Source: Diplosphaera chodatii (lineage: Eukaryota > Chlorophyta > Trebouxiophyceae > Prasiolales > Stichococcaceae). From it: DNA of 64,000 nucleotides. Below, piece by piece: positions 1-11,960 of this stretch. Location: positions 124,001 through 188,000 of the forward strand of contig JAALGY010000018.1 in NCBI GenBank assembly GCA_032358165.1. Direction: 5' to 3'. The notes under the pieces were generated by a model, which made no database searches, was not told where the DNA came from, and saw only the letters and a list, made by a program, of their open reading frames with translations. A program made the position numbers and the translations under genes. Position 1 is the stretch's first letter, and each line of letters opens with the position of its first letter.

Positions 1-3000
1 ACGGTTCGTGCAATGTGCAGTCCCCATGCTGCGATGGCGTGGGCGCGATGCACGGCTGACGCGGATATGGCAGTGTCCCTTCAGAGCGCACCTCGTCATC
101 GCTTGCTGGCAAGATGATGTCCTGCACACGGTCACGAAACCGGTCAACAAGGATGTGCTGCTGCTGTCGAGCTCTTCAGATGTAGCAGCGGCAGCAGTCA
201 GGCCTACGGCTGTCCAAGGCTACCTTGAAGTACACGTGTGTGCTGTTTTCTGGCGCAGGAGGCGGGAAGTTGAAGCGTTCCTCTGCATCCTCTCCGCTCT
301 GCGATGCCCTGCAGCAATGCACAAGGAGCTGTGGCTTGCTGCTGGGCGTGGTATACGGCATTTGAACACTACCCTCGTTCTGATCTGTGGCACCGCAGTT
401 GCCAGCCAATGCGGAGCGGCGGGTTTGACTCAACGGCAGCAGTGGCGCTACTAACCCTGATGACCAAGCAACGCACCTTTGGGGTGAGTCTGGGTCAGAG
501 TCGCGTGGCCTGTGCCTCGTCTTCCCCTTGGACAGGCGAGATCGCCAGAACTCTGCAGACAGGTCAAGTGAGCGATGTGGCGTTGAAACACATCACCCCG
601 ATGTCACCTGATGCGCGCAGCATAAGCTTGCGCAATGCACTGGCTTGTCACTGACTCACCCCACATCCTAGTAGCGCCTGCACAGGCCCAGCGGCCGTAC
701 TAGATGTGATCAATTTCAGCCCGTGGTGATGTTGCTACAGAAGTTTAGCAGCAGATGTAGCCGCGCGGACAAGCGTGCAGTCCCGCGTCTACTCTGATCG
801 CCGGAGCGACTGCAAAGCAAGTGCTGCGTGTGTGCGCCGGCCAGCATCGCACGCCATTACGCTGCCTGCGTCTTTGCTCCAGGGCCGGGCCGCAGCCGAT
901 TCAATCATGCAGCAGCCGACCAAGCGCCGATACCAATGGAAAGCCAACGCAGAACCAACCCTGGCAGCCTCGGCCTTGATACAGATCCTTTTCACCGCAG
1001 CTGCAGGGGATCTGCTGTGTCAAGCATTGCACACACCAGCAAACAGTGCGTCTGGGCAGACTCCACGGCGTCGTGGTTGTGCAGTGATACAGCAAATAAC
1101 ACCACATATTCTTGCAGGCACACTATCAGTGAGCAACATGACATTACAAAAACAATTTCATAGCCGTTACGTATGGACGGCAGGATCATTAGATGCAACA
1201 ACATGAAACAACAACACATACGGCTGACACCCCGGTTGCGGGTGTTCCAGTAGCATGCCAAACTTGGCTGGGTACACTGTTTGGAGTGGGCGAGTCATGC
1301 GCAGCAAAATCGACGATCAATTCAACAGCAAATCTTGACGTGTACGCAGGCCTACATGCAATGCAACTTCAAGTACCTCTTCAGCTGGCATGTGTTCTAC
1401 AATGGTTTCAGCCGGCCGCCTCGACCTGCTGTCAGCCTGCTACCAACCTATCTCAGGTTGACGGCAGTCTCTGAGCGAAATCAGCCCTCGCCTCGCTGTG
1501 TAATGTTGCTTCGTCAACTTGAAACTCTCATCTTATCGCCAAGAGCCGAAGTGCCTGTGTCTGCGAGCACATGCGCGGTTCTTATGTTGACATGGCATTC
1601 GGCAGCACTGGGCTCACATGAAAATGCGTGGGTGCCAAGGCCCCCGTGGCGAGTGACCCTTTGAAGACTACCCCATACATCGTGAGGATGTATGATATGG
1701 TGCCATGGCTCTTAGACTGCACTGCGTGGTGGTGGAGATGGAGGCAGAGGCACCTGTCTTGGCGCACAGTACAGCATCCTTCAGGTCGAAAGTGGTGCGG
1801 CCGTGCAGAAGGCGGACTTGGGGATGGCTCGATATGCAGCCCCGCCCACTGCGCATCAATGGCACCATCAGCATCCAGTACGCTGATTGCGGATGCACCA
1901 TGGTGCAGCAGTCTTCAAGTTCCTGGGTTGCTGCAGCTGAAAATGCATGCATTCAAACAACATTTGGCACGCCAGCAGCAGTGCAGTGCATGTGTTACCA
2001 TCACGTGAAGCTACAGGATACGCATACCAATCTGCGGGTTGCTGGGGGCTCCAGGGCACGAGTCGGGGGTGGTGTCGATGTCTGTGCCGTTCCAGTTCCT
2101 GCAGATCGGTCGCGCAGCCTTGCGCATGTCTTACAGCATGGAGCCGCACAAAGGACCTTGAGTAGGTACACACAGGCAGGCTTGCAACCGAATGGCTGGG
2201 GTAAAAAGTGCTGTGCATGCTGCGCTCAACAACATTCCAGCAGCATTGAGCGCACCAGTAGACCACTGCAGCCGTTCCGCTGGACCACTGGTAGAATGTC
2301 ACTTCGATCGGGTAGACACCTGCAAGCAAGGTTGCAAGGCGTCTGAGTGTGCATACAAGTTGTGCTTGCTCGCCGGGCTCAGGCAGGGAACTGCCGTGCA
2401 GCATTGCTATCAGATCCCAGTGGACCATGACATGACACACACTGCGATATGCAGTGGCCCTACGCCACTGAGGGAGAGGTGCAGCATGCAGCTCATACAA
2501 AGTGGTGGACTACCTGCTGTCAGGTTCATCGTGCCAAACCACCACTCGACGCCTCGATATCCAGCCTTTTGGGTAACGAAGGTTCCTGCAGAAGCGGGAG
2601 CACTGGTGGGCGGGGTGGACGATACTGTGCACTTTAACGCTGCGACCCACTGCACCAGTGTGCTAGTGGCTGATGGGCGGTAGACATGGGTGCACATCAG
2701 CAGCAAGTATTGCACCATTGATATCTAGACGTATGCCATCATCCCCTGTAACAGCAAAGCTGTAGGTGCCAGTCTTGGGGATGGAGATTCCTCCAGTCCA
2801 CCTGCAAAGCGGCCACAGGCCTCAGCAGCGGCTGGTGTGGCGGCGCTCACACCTCGTGCCAATGCCCAAGCTTGAGCTGCAGACGCCTCTGGTGCAATGC
2901 TGCCTACCGAACGATGTACTGCAGCTGCAGGCCGGGCACGCCAAAGTCGCTCCCTCCCACTGGCGGCGGGTTCTGGCCGCCCCCAATGTAGGGGCTGGCA

Positions 3001-6000
3001 AAGGTGGCGGGGCAGGTCCGGTTCCCGTTGACGGTGTATGGGAAAGACGTGGGGCCGATGAGGCCTGCGCATCATGTCCAGACGCCGCCTCACATGTGCA
3101 TTCCCACCTGCCTGCTTGGGCTGCTGTGCAGGAACCGGCAGCGGACGGCTTTCAGCAGATGGCTGTGATGTGCTTCTGAGGGTGCAGCCGATGCGAGAGC
3201 TGCAGCCAATATTTGCAGCTCTCCAAAGACTACTCTTGCGCTGCACTCTGGTGCTGCAACATAGGCTTGAAATTTCAGCAAAACCGTATGACTGCCAATT
3301 CTGGTATGGCCTTGCGTGTGCGCCAGGCAGTGAGCCGGAAGCAGCGCACCGCAGGGCGCCATGGCGCTCAGGTCGCAGTGGCCGTTCGTTGGCTCCTCCA
3401 CCAATGATGAGATGTTTGGCGTGCTGGGGTCATACCTGCAGGGGACGCCACATTCTTGTTGCAACATCAATTCCATCCAAAACTTGCTGGTTCCCGTGTA
3501 AGGAGCACACTGTGAAAGCCATGCTCGTGTGCTGTCCTTCCAGCTGCAACCGGAACTGTGAAGGCAGGCATCCGTTGTGTCGTTCCTCTCAGTCTGACTG
3601 CCGGCCACCAGAACCACTGAGCCACTCACGGGTATGTGCACGGGAATGCGCAGGGCCTGCCGATGGGCAGCGGTGTGTTGTCCTGCAGGTAGGTGAACGT
3701 GAACGTCTTCATGTCGGTGTTGAGCAGGAAGATGTCCTGGCGGAGGCCGATGCAGGGCGGAGGCGGTGGCGGCGGGGCGGGCGGCGGCGACGGCGGCGGG
3801 GCGGGCGGAGGCGATGGCGGCGGGGCAGGCGGAGGCGATGGCGGCGGGGCAGGCGGAGGCGATGGCGGCGGGGCGGGCGGAGGTGATGGCGGCGGAGCTG
3901 GCGGCGGGGCGGGCGGCGGGGCGGGCGGAGGTGATGGCGGCGGGCTGGGTGGCGGGTTGGGTGGCGGTGAGGGCGGCGGTGAGGGCGGCGGGCTGGGTGG
4001 CGGGTTGGGTGGCGGTGAGGGCGGCGGTGAGGGTGGCGGGCTGGGCGGCGGTGAGGGCGGCGGTGAGGGTGGCGGGCTGGGTGGCGGGCTGGGTGGCAGT
4101 GAGGGCGGCGGGCTCGGTGGTGGTTTGGGCGGCGGCAATGGCGGAGGTGGTGGTGGCGGGCTTGGGGGCGGGCTTTTCGGGGGAGCCCTTCTTCTCTGAA
4201 CTACAGTGGTTCACATGGTGGAAGACTCAGCAATCCAACCATCTGTCATGCGCACTGGTCACGCAGATCAACAGGGCTACGACAGCTCCCTCGTTGACTG
4301 TGTGTGTCCAAATATGAGATGCACTGACCAAGGGGCTAGCGTGCTGAATGAGAAGGCAGATCAGCAATGGCCTGCCACCACTTGCCTGTGCAGGTAGTTC
4401 GTGCCTTGTTGATGATGTAGCCGGCCGGACACACCCTGCCGCCAGCATGGCACAAAGACTGTCACATGTTGGTAGCTCGTGTTGGCCAGAAGGTGAAGCA
4501 GTGGCATGCTGTGTGGGTGTGCTGCAAATGTACACAACCATCACACGACTATGTCCACCTGCAGCTGGCGGCGCCGATGCGCGGTGTCCAGCCCCGTCCA
4601 GAGCACAGTACACACCTGCCCACAGTCGTGTGCCACGTGGCGTCAGGTTCTCAATGAAGGGTGAATGCGCAGACGCACACCGCACTGGCATCGGAGGCCG
4701 GCCGGCGCAGCGGCAGCCGTGCGCGGGGCCTCCGCTGCCGGCAGCAGCCTCGGCAGGAGCACAGTGTCAGCAGAGGTTCCAGCACAGCAGGGAGGCCCAC
4801 TTGTAGTTGCCAAAGCCGCGCTTCGCGTAGCCGGGCCGGCAGCTGCGCACGTTCTGCTTGGTGCGGCCGGCCAGCGGCTCGACCCCCGGGCGGCACACTG
4901 CAGGGCAAACCAATTGGGCTCAGCATCGCTCTGTGTTCTCTTCGGCGCTGCCATCCACAGCCGCCAGTAATGCCCTGCTAAGCGCTCTGAGGCGCATGTT
5001 AAATAAAAGCCCATTGCGGCAGCGGGCAAGCTAGCCCGCGGCACATGTCTGCACGGTTGCAGTGGCTGAAGAGTGGGGCTGCACCTGCTTCGCCACCCTT
5101 CAGCGCGAACAGCCCAGGGCTGCGAACCTGCGTGCACCTTGACTTCTCTGCCGTGACGCCCTTTCGCTCGTTGAATGTGCAGCGCAGGCACCGCCAGTTA
5201 TGGGCCTGCAGCAGTGGTCAGCAAACATGCACCTGTGCATGCTGGCAACAGGGCACCCAGCAGCCAGCCAGTTGCTTACTCATGCCCGGGGTGAGCGACA
5301 TGCACAGCCATCGGGAATCTGGTTGACACTGAGTGCCTGGCAGCCACAGTGAGCAACATCTGGTGCAGGCTCTCACCTTGACGCACTTGACCTGCGTTAG
5401 CAGGGCGCCACGAGTCAACTACCATGCAGGTGTATTGTCAACGGCCTGAGGCACCGCTGCTGTTCTGTCGTCACAGCATCGCAGATAGACGGGGCATGGA
5501 CCGCCTGGTGTCTTGACAGACCTGTCAGTTGCCTGCGGCACCGACAGTGAAGGGCTAGCAAGCAGAGCCATGTCTTTCGTGCCAGCATCCTGCGAGATGG
5601 GCCCCTTACCATGTAGAGCTCGATCGGGCTGCACTTCCCGCGCGTCTTGCCGGTCTCGGGGTTCCTCTCACACCGCCGCAGCAGCTCCCTTGCCTGGCGC
5701 ACAACAGGACACTGTCATGTGGCAGCAGGGCGGCGTCATCGATCGACATCATGGGACCTCGGCACCGCAGCACCCGCTGTCTTGCAGGCATACAGCTTGT
5801 AAGGAGCGCCAACGAGTGACCTGCAGCACTGCACTCGGGCAGAGCGTAGCATGCATCTATGCATTTGTGAATACGTCGTCGTTACACCTGCCTGCCTTTC
5901 CGACAGGTCGTGCAGCGCCATGGCAGTCAGGTGCCAAGGATCCCGCCAACACAAAATGGGGTCACGAACGGCGCGCAGGTGTTCATACCTCGTTGTCGCT

Positions 6001-6138
6001 GCGCGCGGCGAGCCTGGCGACCGAGACCGTCTTCGCCGTGGCCGCCCCCAGCAGCCAGCAGTACACCAGCAGTAGCATCAGTATCTGCAGGCGCAACGCG
6101 CCGCCCTGCATGGCGATTGCCGCAAAACGATGATTCAT
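1..6138 (-). CDS. secreted Cys-rich, polyproline, PA14-domain protein (3' partial)
   Basis: Probable cell-wall or extracellular matrix protein. Phase-consistent exons on the minus strand: 5989-6138, 5610-5693, 5085-5205, 4801-4897, 4386-4435, 3630-4200, 3293-3543, 2908-3064, 2716-2801, 2514-2585, 2256-2319, 2028-2098. Exon 1 encodes a signal peptide (MNHRFAAIAMQGGALRL then LLLVYCWLLGAATA). Exons 2-5 give a Cys-rich head (WRCLRCTFNERKG, VCRPGVEPLAG, SCRPGYAKRG, VCPAGYIINKARTTC). Exon 6 is a stalk of SPPP/APPP repeats, about 130 residues. It is followed by a second Cys-rich stretch (FPCTYP, QQECGVPCRYDP) and a PA14-like beta module (ISIPKTGTYSFAV, TGDDGIRLDING, LTAGVYPIEVTFYQ). More exons follow toward base 1 (about 1700-1960 and 176-430), with no stop located. 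Head exons match the gene at 46112-50181. The intron between 4386 and 4200 uses a GC donor. The function of the PA14 module here is unknown; in other proteins it binds carbohydrate. Confidence 0.8.
3755..4170 (-). repeat. polyproline (SPPP/APPP) coding repeat
   Basis: Imperfect GGCGG/GGTGG triplet-type repeat on the plus strand. Read on the minus strand it encodes Ser-Pro-Pro-Pro and Ala-Pro-Pro-Pro units inside one exon (3630-4200). This is the type of hydroxyproline-rich rod found in volvocine and other green-algal cell-wall glycoproteins. The strand is fixed by the flanking exon phases; the plus-strand polyglycine reading has no supporting context. Confidence 0.9.
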
Positions 6139-8882
6139 GGCACCCAGGTGTACAGCTTTGCAGGCTGCCGAAGGGCGCTTGCATCGCGTTGCGTGACCAC
6201 AAGCTTGCATGAGGAAGTTTGGACTGCACTGTCGCTGCGGCAGATTCAGGCAGGCGAGGGAGTCAAATGGCCCATCCTGTGCCCAGGCAACTGACATAAA
6301 TCGTGGCCAGAGCCAGAGTATCTGCCATCGCGCTTGACCGCAGTGCTGATGTTGTGCCGGTGAAGCAACGTGATCATGCGTGCGTGCGAAACATGGCGCT
6401 CTTGATGCACGTGCCAGGCGTGATGCAGCTGCTGCAGATCGATAGGCAGCTAAGGGGTGATGCGCTCAATATTACAACACCCCGCTGGCCTGCTGCAGCA
6501 CCCACCCGAGACCGGGTGATTATCCCGGTTCCGCCTACCCGCGTCATCATCACTGCCCTGGCGGCGTCAGCGTCAGTTGTCGTTGCCCGTGGGTAAGTGT
6601 TTATCTCTGGCCGCTCGCGCCAGGCTTGGTCACTGTATCACGGTGGTGGCACCGAAAATGAACATGCACAGAAGATCGATGTTTGCAACGTCACGTGTGA
6701 AGTACCGCAGACTCTCAGATATTTGGCGTACCACAACAGCCTGTCCCCTGCCGCCCCTGCACGCAGTGCTCCGTGGCTCACAGACATCAATGAAAAGCTA
6801 TTGATGCTGCAGAGTATCTCCGGCACTTGGTCAGCAGGCCTGCAGTGATAGAGACGAGATACCCTGTATCCGAGGTGCACGGCATGCACGTGACGCTTGC
6901 TGGGCACTGCCGTGCCGTGCTGTGTTACACACTATGTTTGTGACCGCCCGCCATTTGCCGGTGCGCTCGCATGAACGCCTATACTTTACGACGATGTCGG
7001 GGGTCGACAGGTGACACGGACTTTCTGCACCGCGGTACTATTTGGGCCGGTACGAAGGGTCAGAGCTGCTGACAAACCCGCCATGCCATACGTCAGTCTG
7101 ACGAACAACCCCAATTTGGCACCTGTACAGCGACTTTGATTTGGCAACAGTTACGCTTCTGCTGGGTGACATATCATGCTGTACAATGACGCGGCAAGGT
7201 TTATATGCCATTATGATCTGCTCGGCAGAGGCAAGGCGCATGCCGGCATGCGCCGTGCGTGCGTGGCTATACCGGTGTGGCATGCCTGATACGTAGGTGG
7301 TAGCATAGACGATCATGTAGGATTTCCTCCATGTGGGAATTCCTCACCTGGCCAGCAGGTTGGGCGTACAGCACATCAGAAGGCAGGCCACAACCAGTAA
7401 GCTTCTGGACAATCATCAAGCACAACAAAGGCAGACATGCTCCATACATGATGCGTTTCGTGTATGGATTTCACCTGTTGCCGAAAGTGCTGCTATTCAG
7501 AACCTGTACCACATATGGCATGCGCCATTAGAGAGTCATGTCTCACAGTGACGTCAGTGTCTGATTTGCAAGGACGACACATGCCGGACTGCAGGCAACT
7601 TGCAACATCTCATTCGCAGATGTCCAGTGCAGAGTCAGTGGACGATTATGATACTCGTCAACCACACGCTGACCACAAACGGTATGCTAGTGTCGCGACC
7701 ACATACAGTCACCGCTCTCGCTGCATGTTAGCAGCAACTTCAGCTATGCTGCGCACTCCAGTCAGATGAGACAGGCATGATTGGCAGACCCCGATCCAAG
7801 CAGTGGGAATGCTCAGTCCCAGATGCTACTACACCGTCCGAAGCATGGCGTCATTCTGCTGGAAGCAAAGCATTGCCCGTGATGTCTAACTCTGCACATG
7901 CATGCCGCCGCAGCATGGGTGCTGCCGGCGGCAGGAGCTGCAGTCATGATACTGCGAGAGCAACTGACTAGCAGCACAGCCGCAGCAGGTGTTGCAGTTC
8001 CTGCACTGGACCCACGTGTGTTTAGACACATGAAGCAGCCTGTGGCACCTGCGCCCATGGCAGCGGCAATCGACAGCACACTAACTACAATTGCAACAAT
8101 GTGCCACCCGACAGCCGTCGCGGCTGTGAGCTGCAGAGCTTTTAGGCAGACTTGCAACGAGCTGCTTAGCACCGTACTGAGTGTCGGGATACCATCATGC
8201 CAGCTGACACCGTGTTGGCTGACGGCGCGAATGTCAACGCTGCAGTCAGGGCGCAGCAGACCATCATGGTGTCGTACCACGTGTAGGGATTTGAGAAAGT
8301 TGTTGCTTCACTGACGGCAAGCCGCCGCAGGGGAGACCTTTCATTGCCGCCGTTAAGTTGGCGTGAATGTCTTTGGCAGCCGGTGCGTTCAGAGTCACTG
8401 TCCGTGTGCCTATACAACCGCCGGCGATCGATGTCATCACATCAGCTAGTGCGATGTGGCTTTTTCTCACGCATCTCTCCCTCTCGTATGCATGCATGCG
8501 CGATGGGAAGCAAGGAAGACGTTTTGAACATCAAGCTGCAGCCACCTGACAGATCTGTCTGACAGGTGACAGCTGCATGCAGCAACACTTTCCAGGCCGT
8601 ACGTGGCTGGGTTTGCTGGGCTCCTTCTGTGATCCAGCAACCTCATGCAATAGTTGTTCCTGAACTTCTCACTTCAACCCGCTGGGAACACTCAGGCCAT
8701 CAGTTCCCCAATCACTCTGGCCTCCTGATCGAGGCAACTTGCATGGCGACTTCCACTTGACAGTTTGAGGGATGGCAGTGTGCTCGCCCAGCGTCTCTGG
8801 ATGAGTATGAAGCGGCGCTGCAGGCGCTTGCGGGGGGCAAGGTAGCAGGCAGCGGGGTGTGTGACGCAGCGTTCGTCCCGCG
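6139..8882. other. intergenic, no supported gene
   Basis: This 2.7 kb separates two divergent genes (minus gene starting at 6138, plus gene starting at 8883). Short open frames are present but have no recognisable domain, no consistent exon chain and lower GC than neighbours. One minus-strand frame around 7980-8170 contains a hydrophobic stretch, but I could not support a gene. A perfect 20 bp palindrome lies at 7235-7254. The region probably holds both promoters. Confidence 0.6.
7235..7254. repeat. perfect 20 bp palindrome
   Basis: GGCGCATGCC followed directly by its reverse complement GGCATGCGCC, with no spacer. It lies mid-way between two divergent genes and could be a dimeric protein-binding site or chance in GCATGC-rich DNA. 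Confidence 0.9.
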
Positions 8883-11800
8883 ATGCGGCAGCCCGAGGCG
8901 CACGGCATCTTCCACGCCGCCGACGGCCGCATGCGCGCCCAGCTGGCCGTCGGCGGCGCGGCTCTGGGCGCGGCGACGATCCTGCTGCTGCTGTGGCGCT
9001 CCGCCGGCAGCATACCGGCGGCGGGTGACTGCATGCATGGGCGGGATGACTCATAGCAATGCATGACCCAGGCGCAGCAGCTTACAGTTGAGGACTGGGT
9101 CGCACGCTGCTCCGTTGCGCTTCCATGACGCTGATCACGGCGGCTGCTGTGCAGGCATGCACCGTAAGCTGCCGCGGCTGGCGTGGGGACGTGCCCGGGG
9201 CCTGGCCTGCGCCCTGCAGCCGCTGGGCTACGAGCCCAGCGCCTGGGAGCAGGAGTGGCTCGACAACGCAGAAGCGTACCAGGAGCGCCCCTGCGCGCTC
9301 ATGCTGGAGCAGGCCGACCGCGTGGACGCCTGGATGGGTCCCATGAACGCCTCGTACGCGCCGGGCGTCGTCGCCAGCGCGATGCCCGCCATGCAGGGCA
9401 GCGAGGTGCGGGCGTGGGGCTGCGTCGTGCTTGCGCCGGGGCCGGCGCGGCTCCTTCTTGACGCCTGCGCCTGCCACGGCTGGCATGTGGCAGGTGCTTG
9501 GATGATTTAGTGACGCCTGGCAGTCCTCGCACGCAGGTGTTCTCGCACTTTGTGTACCGCGACAGCTGCAGCGGCAAGACGGTGCGCGCCGTTTCTGCAG
9601 CATTGTCAGGGTTTGCCCAGTTGCTGCCGCCGACGGTGCACGCCGGGCCAGGGCGCCCTGCGCCCCCCACGAAGAGCCGCATGCGCCAGGAATGCCGCCC
9701 ACTGCTTCAACCTTGGCTACACGGAGACATGTGGAGACAAGACCAAAACTGTCCACGTGCAGGTGCGCGCGCCTATAGAGCCGCTGGTGGGCGTGCTGCG
9801 GCACCCGACCTCGGAGTGCCGCCGTCCCAACGGCCCAGACTTTGTTGACATGGCGCACGACACCCCGCACGACCAGGTGCGGCAGTCAGGTGATACCTTA
9901 TCCTAGCACATGTGCTCTCCTTGGCCTGCACTGGGCTGCCTTGCACCTACAGCAGCGCCGTCGGCGAACAGGTTGCAAAGCAAGCTAGGCTCCTTGTGCA
10001 GAGTCATCGCCCAGCTGGCTGTGACGCATCATTGGCATCATGCTGAGACCTCATGGTCGTGCTGGCTGTGACATGTGCCAGAGTCTGCTGCTCGATGCCG
10101 TGCAGAGGGTGGTGCGGGCATGGTGTGCCAGGCACCCGGAGGTGGACTGCCAGAAGAATCCCCCCAAGCACCGCAGGATGATCGAGAACAAGGGGTATGT
10201 GCACCCCGGCAGTATGCTCTGCACCATGCTGGCCGCCTGAACTTCCAGACTGCATGCCACAGTGCTGTGACGCAAGCTGGAACCGGCCATCTGCCGGGTG
10301 GCCTTGTCCCCAGGTTGCCGCCGGCTGTCCAGCCACATCCAGGAGCCAAGCTGAGCTGCACCGCAGGTACATGGTCATACAGCCGCTGCCGGTGGACATG
10401 GTCGCAAGGGTGTACCCTGGCCGCAAGTACCTGTTCGGTGCGCTGCAGTGGCAGCAGTGTTCAGGCAGAAACCCACAGCTGCTCATGATGCAACAATGGA
10501 CCGTGTGTTTGAGATGGCTTTGCTTGCTGTATACTAGTAGCAGGATCTGACTGCTTGTATGCCCCTGCACTGACGGTCCTGCGTCCCTTACTCCAGACCT
10601 TGGCACCGGGCGGTTTTCTAGCGGCAGCCTGCCCTGGTTCCTGAGCATTTTCGCGGCAAAGGGCATCGAGTTTGACGAGATTTGGGGTGAGTCCAGCGCT
10701 GCAGGAACTCCTAGTGCTTCTGCCTCTCTGCACATCTGACATGCCAGAAGGTTACGAACTCATATTTAGGGTGACTTCTTGACCCTGTCCCGACTGCAGG
10801 GTGGGAGGTGACGCTGCAGGATCCCGAGGAATACTGGAACGAGTGGTGCGCTTGTGCTTCCTGCATCTCCGTGTGCTGCCTTGCAACCACTCCCGCTCCA
10901 GGGTTGTCAAAATTTCAGAATGTGCAGATCGACGCTATTGAATCACTACCCTGCAGGCCGCCCAAGATTAGGTGCGTGCGCTTTTTGCTGCCATCAACCT
11001 TCCGCTGCCGCTTTGTGGTGCTGCTGTAGTCCACCCTGAACGCGCTCCGGCTGAGCTTGGCTGGGCTCTGGCGCGGCAGCTGCGGCCGTGCTGGGTTGGC
11101 TGCGCACATCCTGTGTTAGGGTTCCTGGCTCAGCTGGCTGCAGCTGAGCTCCTGCCGCCGGCGCAGATGTTGATGTATCTCGAGGGCCGCTGCCACACAC
11201 CGGGCAGCCCTGCGGAGCTGCGCTGCCGCGTGAGCCTAGGCTGCTCGCTGCCCGCAGGTCCATGATGCACTTTCGCAACACGGCGTGCTCCGTCGCTGCG
11301 GACGACCCCGGCAACCCGCTCAACATCCTCCGCCGCGTGTACCGCCCCGGCGACTACGTCGCCTTCAAGCTGGTGGGCCACAGTCTGCACCTTTACCACA
11401 ATAACTACGCTGCCCTCTTGTATGGGGACAGCATCGTAGCATGGACCGCTGTCGCTGATGAGCGCACATGTATTCGACGCCGGGGGCTCCGCCCTTCGAG
11501 CATGTGGTGTGTTGCATGTCTTGAATGTTCCACGGTTCTACAGACATGGCATGCAGCGCTGCACAGCTACTTTGCTGTCTGCTGCGCACAGGACATTGAC
11601 AACGTGCCGCTTGAGCAGGCGCTGCTGAACCAGCTGGATAAGCCTACTGCGGGCATGATTGCAGAATTCTTCACGGTGAGGCCAGGCCAAGTCGCCCTGT
11701 TCGCCTGGTCAATGGTTGAATTGATGTTCACAATACGCAGCCTGCCTACCTTGTAGTGTAGAGACAGGCAGGTTTTGTTGTATGCTTTCAAGCGTTAGTG

Positions 11801-11960
11801 AGGCCGGACTATGGCATGGTCTGCTCTGCAGGAAATACACTTCAACAACACAGATATGCGGACATTTTTTGGGCGGAACCACACAGTGACCCTGCCGGAC
11901 GTCATCTATCAGTTGCACGACTTCCGGCCACGTGGTCTGCGCATCCACTACTGGCCCTGA
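8883..11960 (+). CDS. type II membrane protein with methyltransferase-like motifs, family not named
   Basis: Exons seen: 8883-9024, 9155-9405, 9537-9581, about 9690-9880, 10082-10194, 10367-10437, 10597-10686, 10800-10845, 10957-10971, 11258-11372, 11592-11675, 11832-11960 (TGA). Phases agree from 10082 to the stop; the exon starting near 9690 has an unresolved 5' edge. The N-terminus has a short cytosolic tail and one hydrophobic segment (AALGAATILLLLW), as in Golgi signal-anchor proteins. The C-terminal half has KYLFDLGTGRFSSGSLPWF, KGIEFDEIWG and GDYVAFKLDIDN, which look like the cofactor-binding strand and acidic loop of a class I SAM methyltransferase. I recall similar uncharacterised plant and algal proteins but cannot name the family. 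The next gene is a TylF-type methyltransferase with the same topology. Confidence 0.72.
10957..10971 (+). other. 15 nt micro-exon
   Basis: Preceded by CTGCAG and followed by GTGCGT. Adding it joins the exon ending WNEW to the one starting SMMHFRNTA in the correct phase (2 to 2) and yields PPKIR. The alternative upstream acceptor at the TTTCAG near 10920 creates an immediate TGA. Confidence 0.65.

Noticed and set aside
3693..4199. Plus-strand polyglycine reading frame
   Set aside because: Antisense shadow of the polyproline exon; no flanking plus-strand exons.
3293..4200. Calling the gene a pherophorin
   Set aside because: Stalk and Cys-rich ends are similar in style, but I could not see the pherophorin domain Cys pattern, and the head and PA14 parts differ.
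4767..4769. In-frame TGA after SLLCWNLC, seeming to end the Cys-rich gene on the minus strand
   Set aside because: A GT donor at 4800 joins in phase to the exon 4386-4435, matching the paralogue, so the stop lies in an intron.
7898..8314. Open frames with a hydrophobic segment
   Set aside because: Both strands are open, with no supporting exons or domain.
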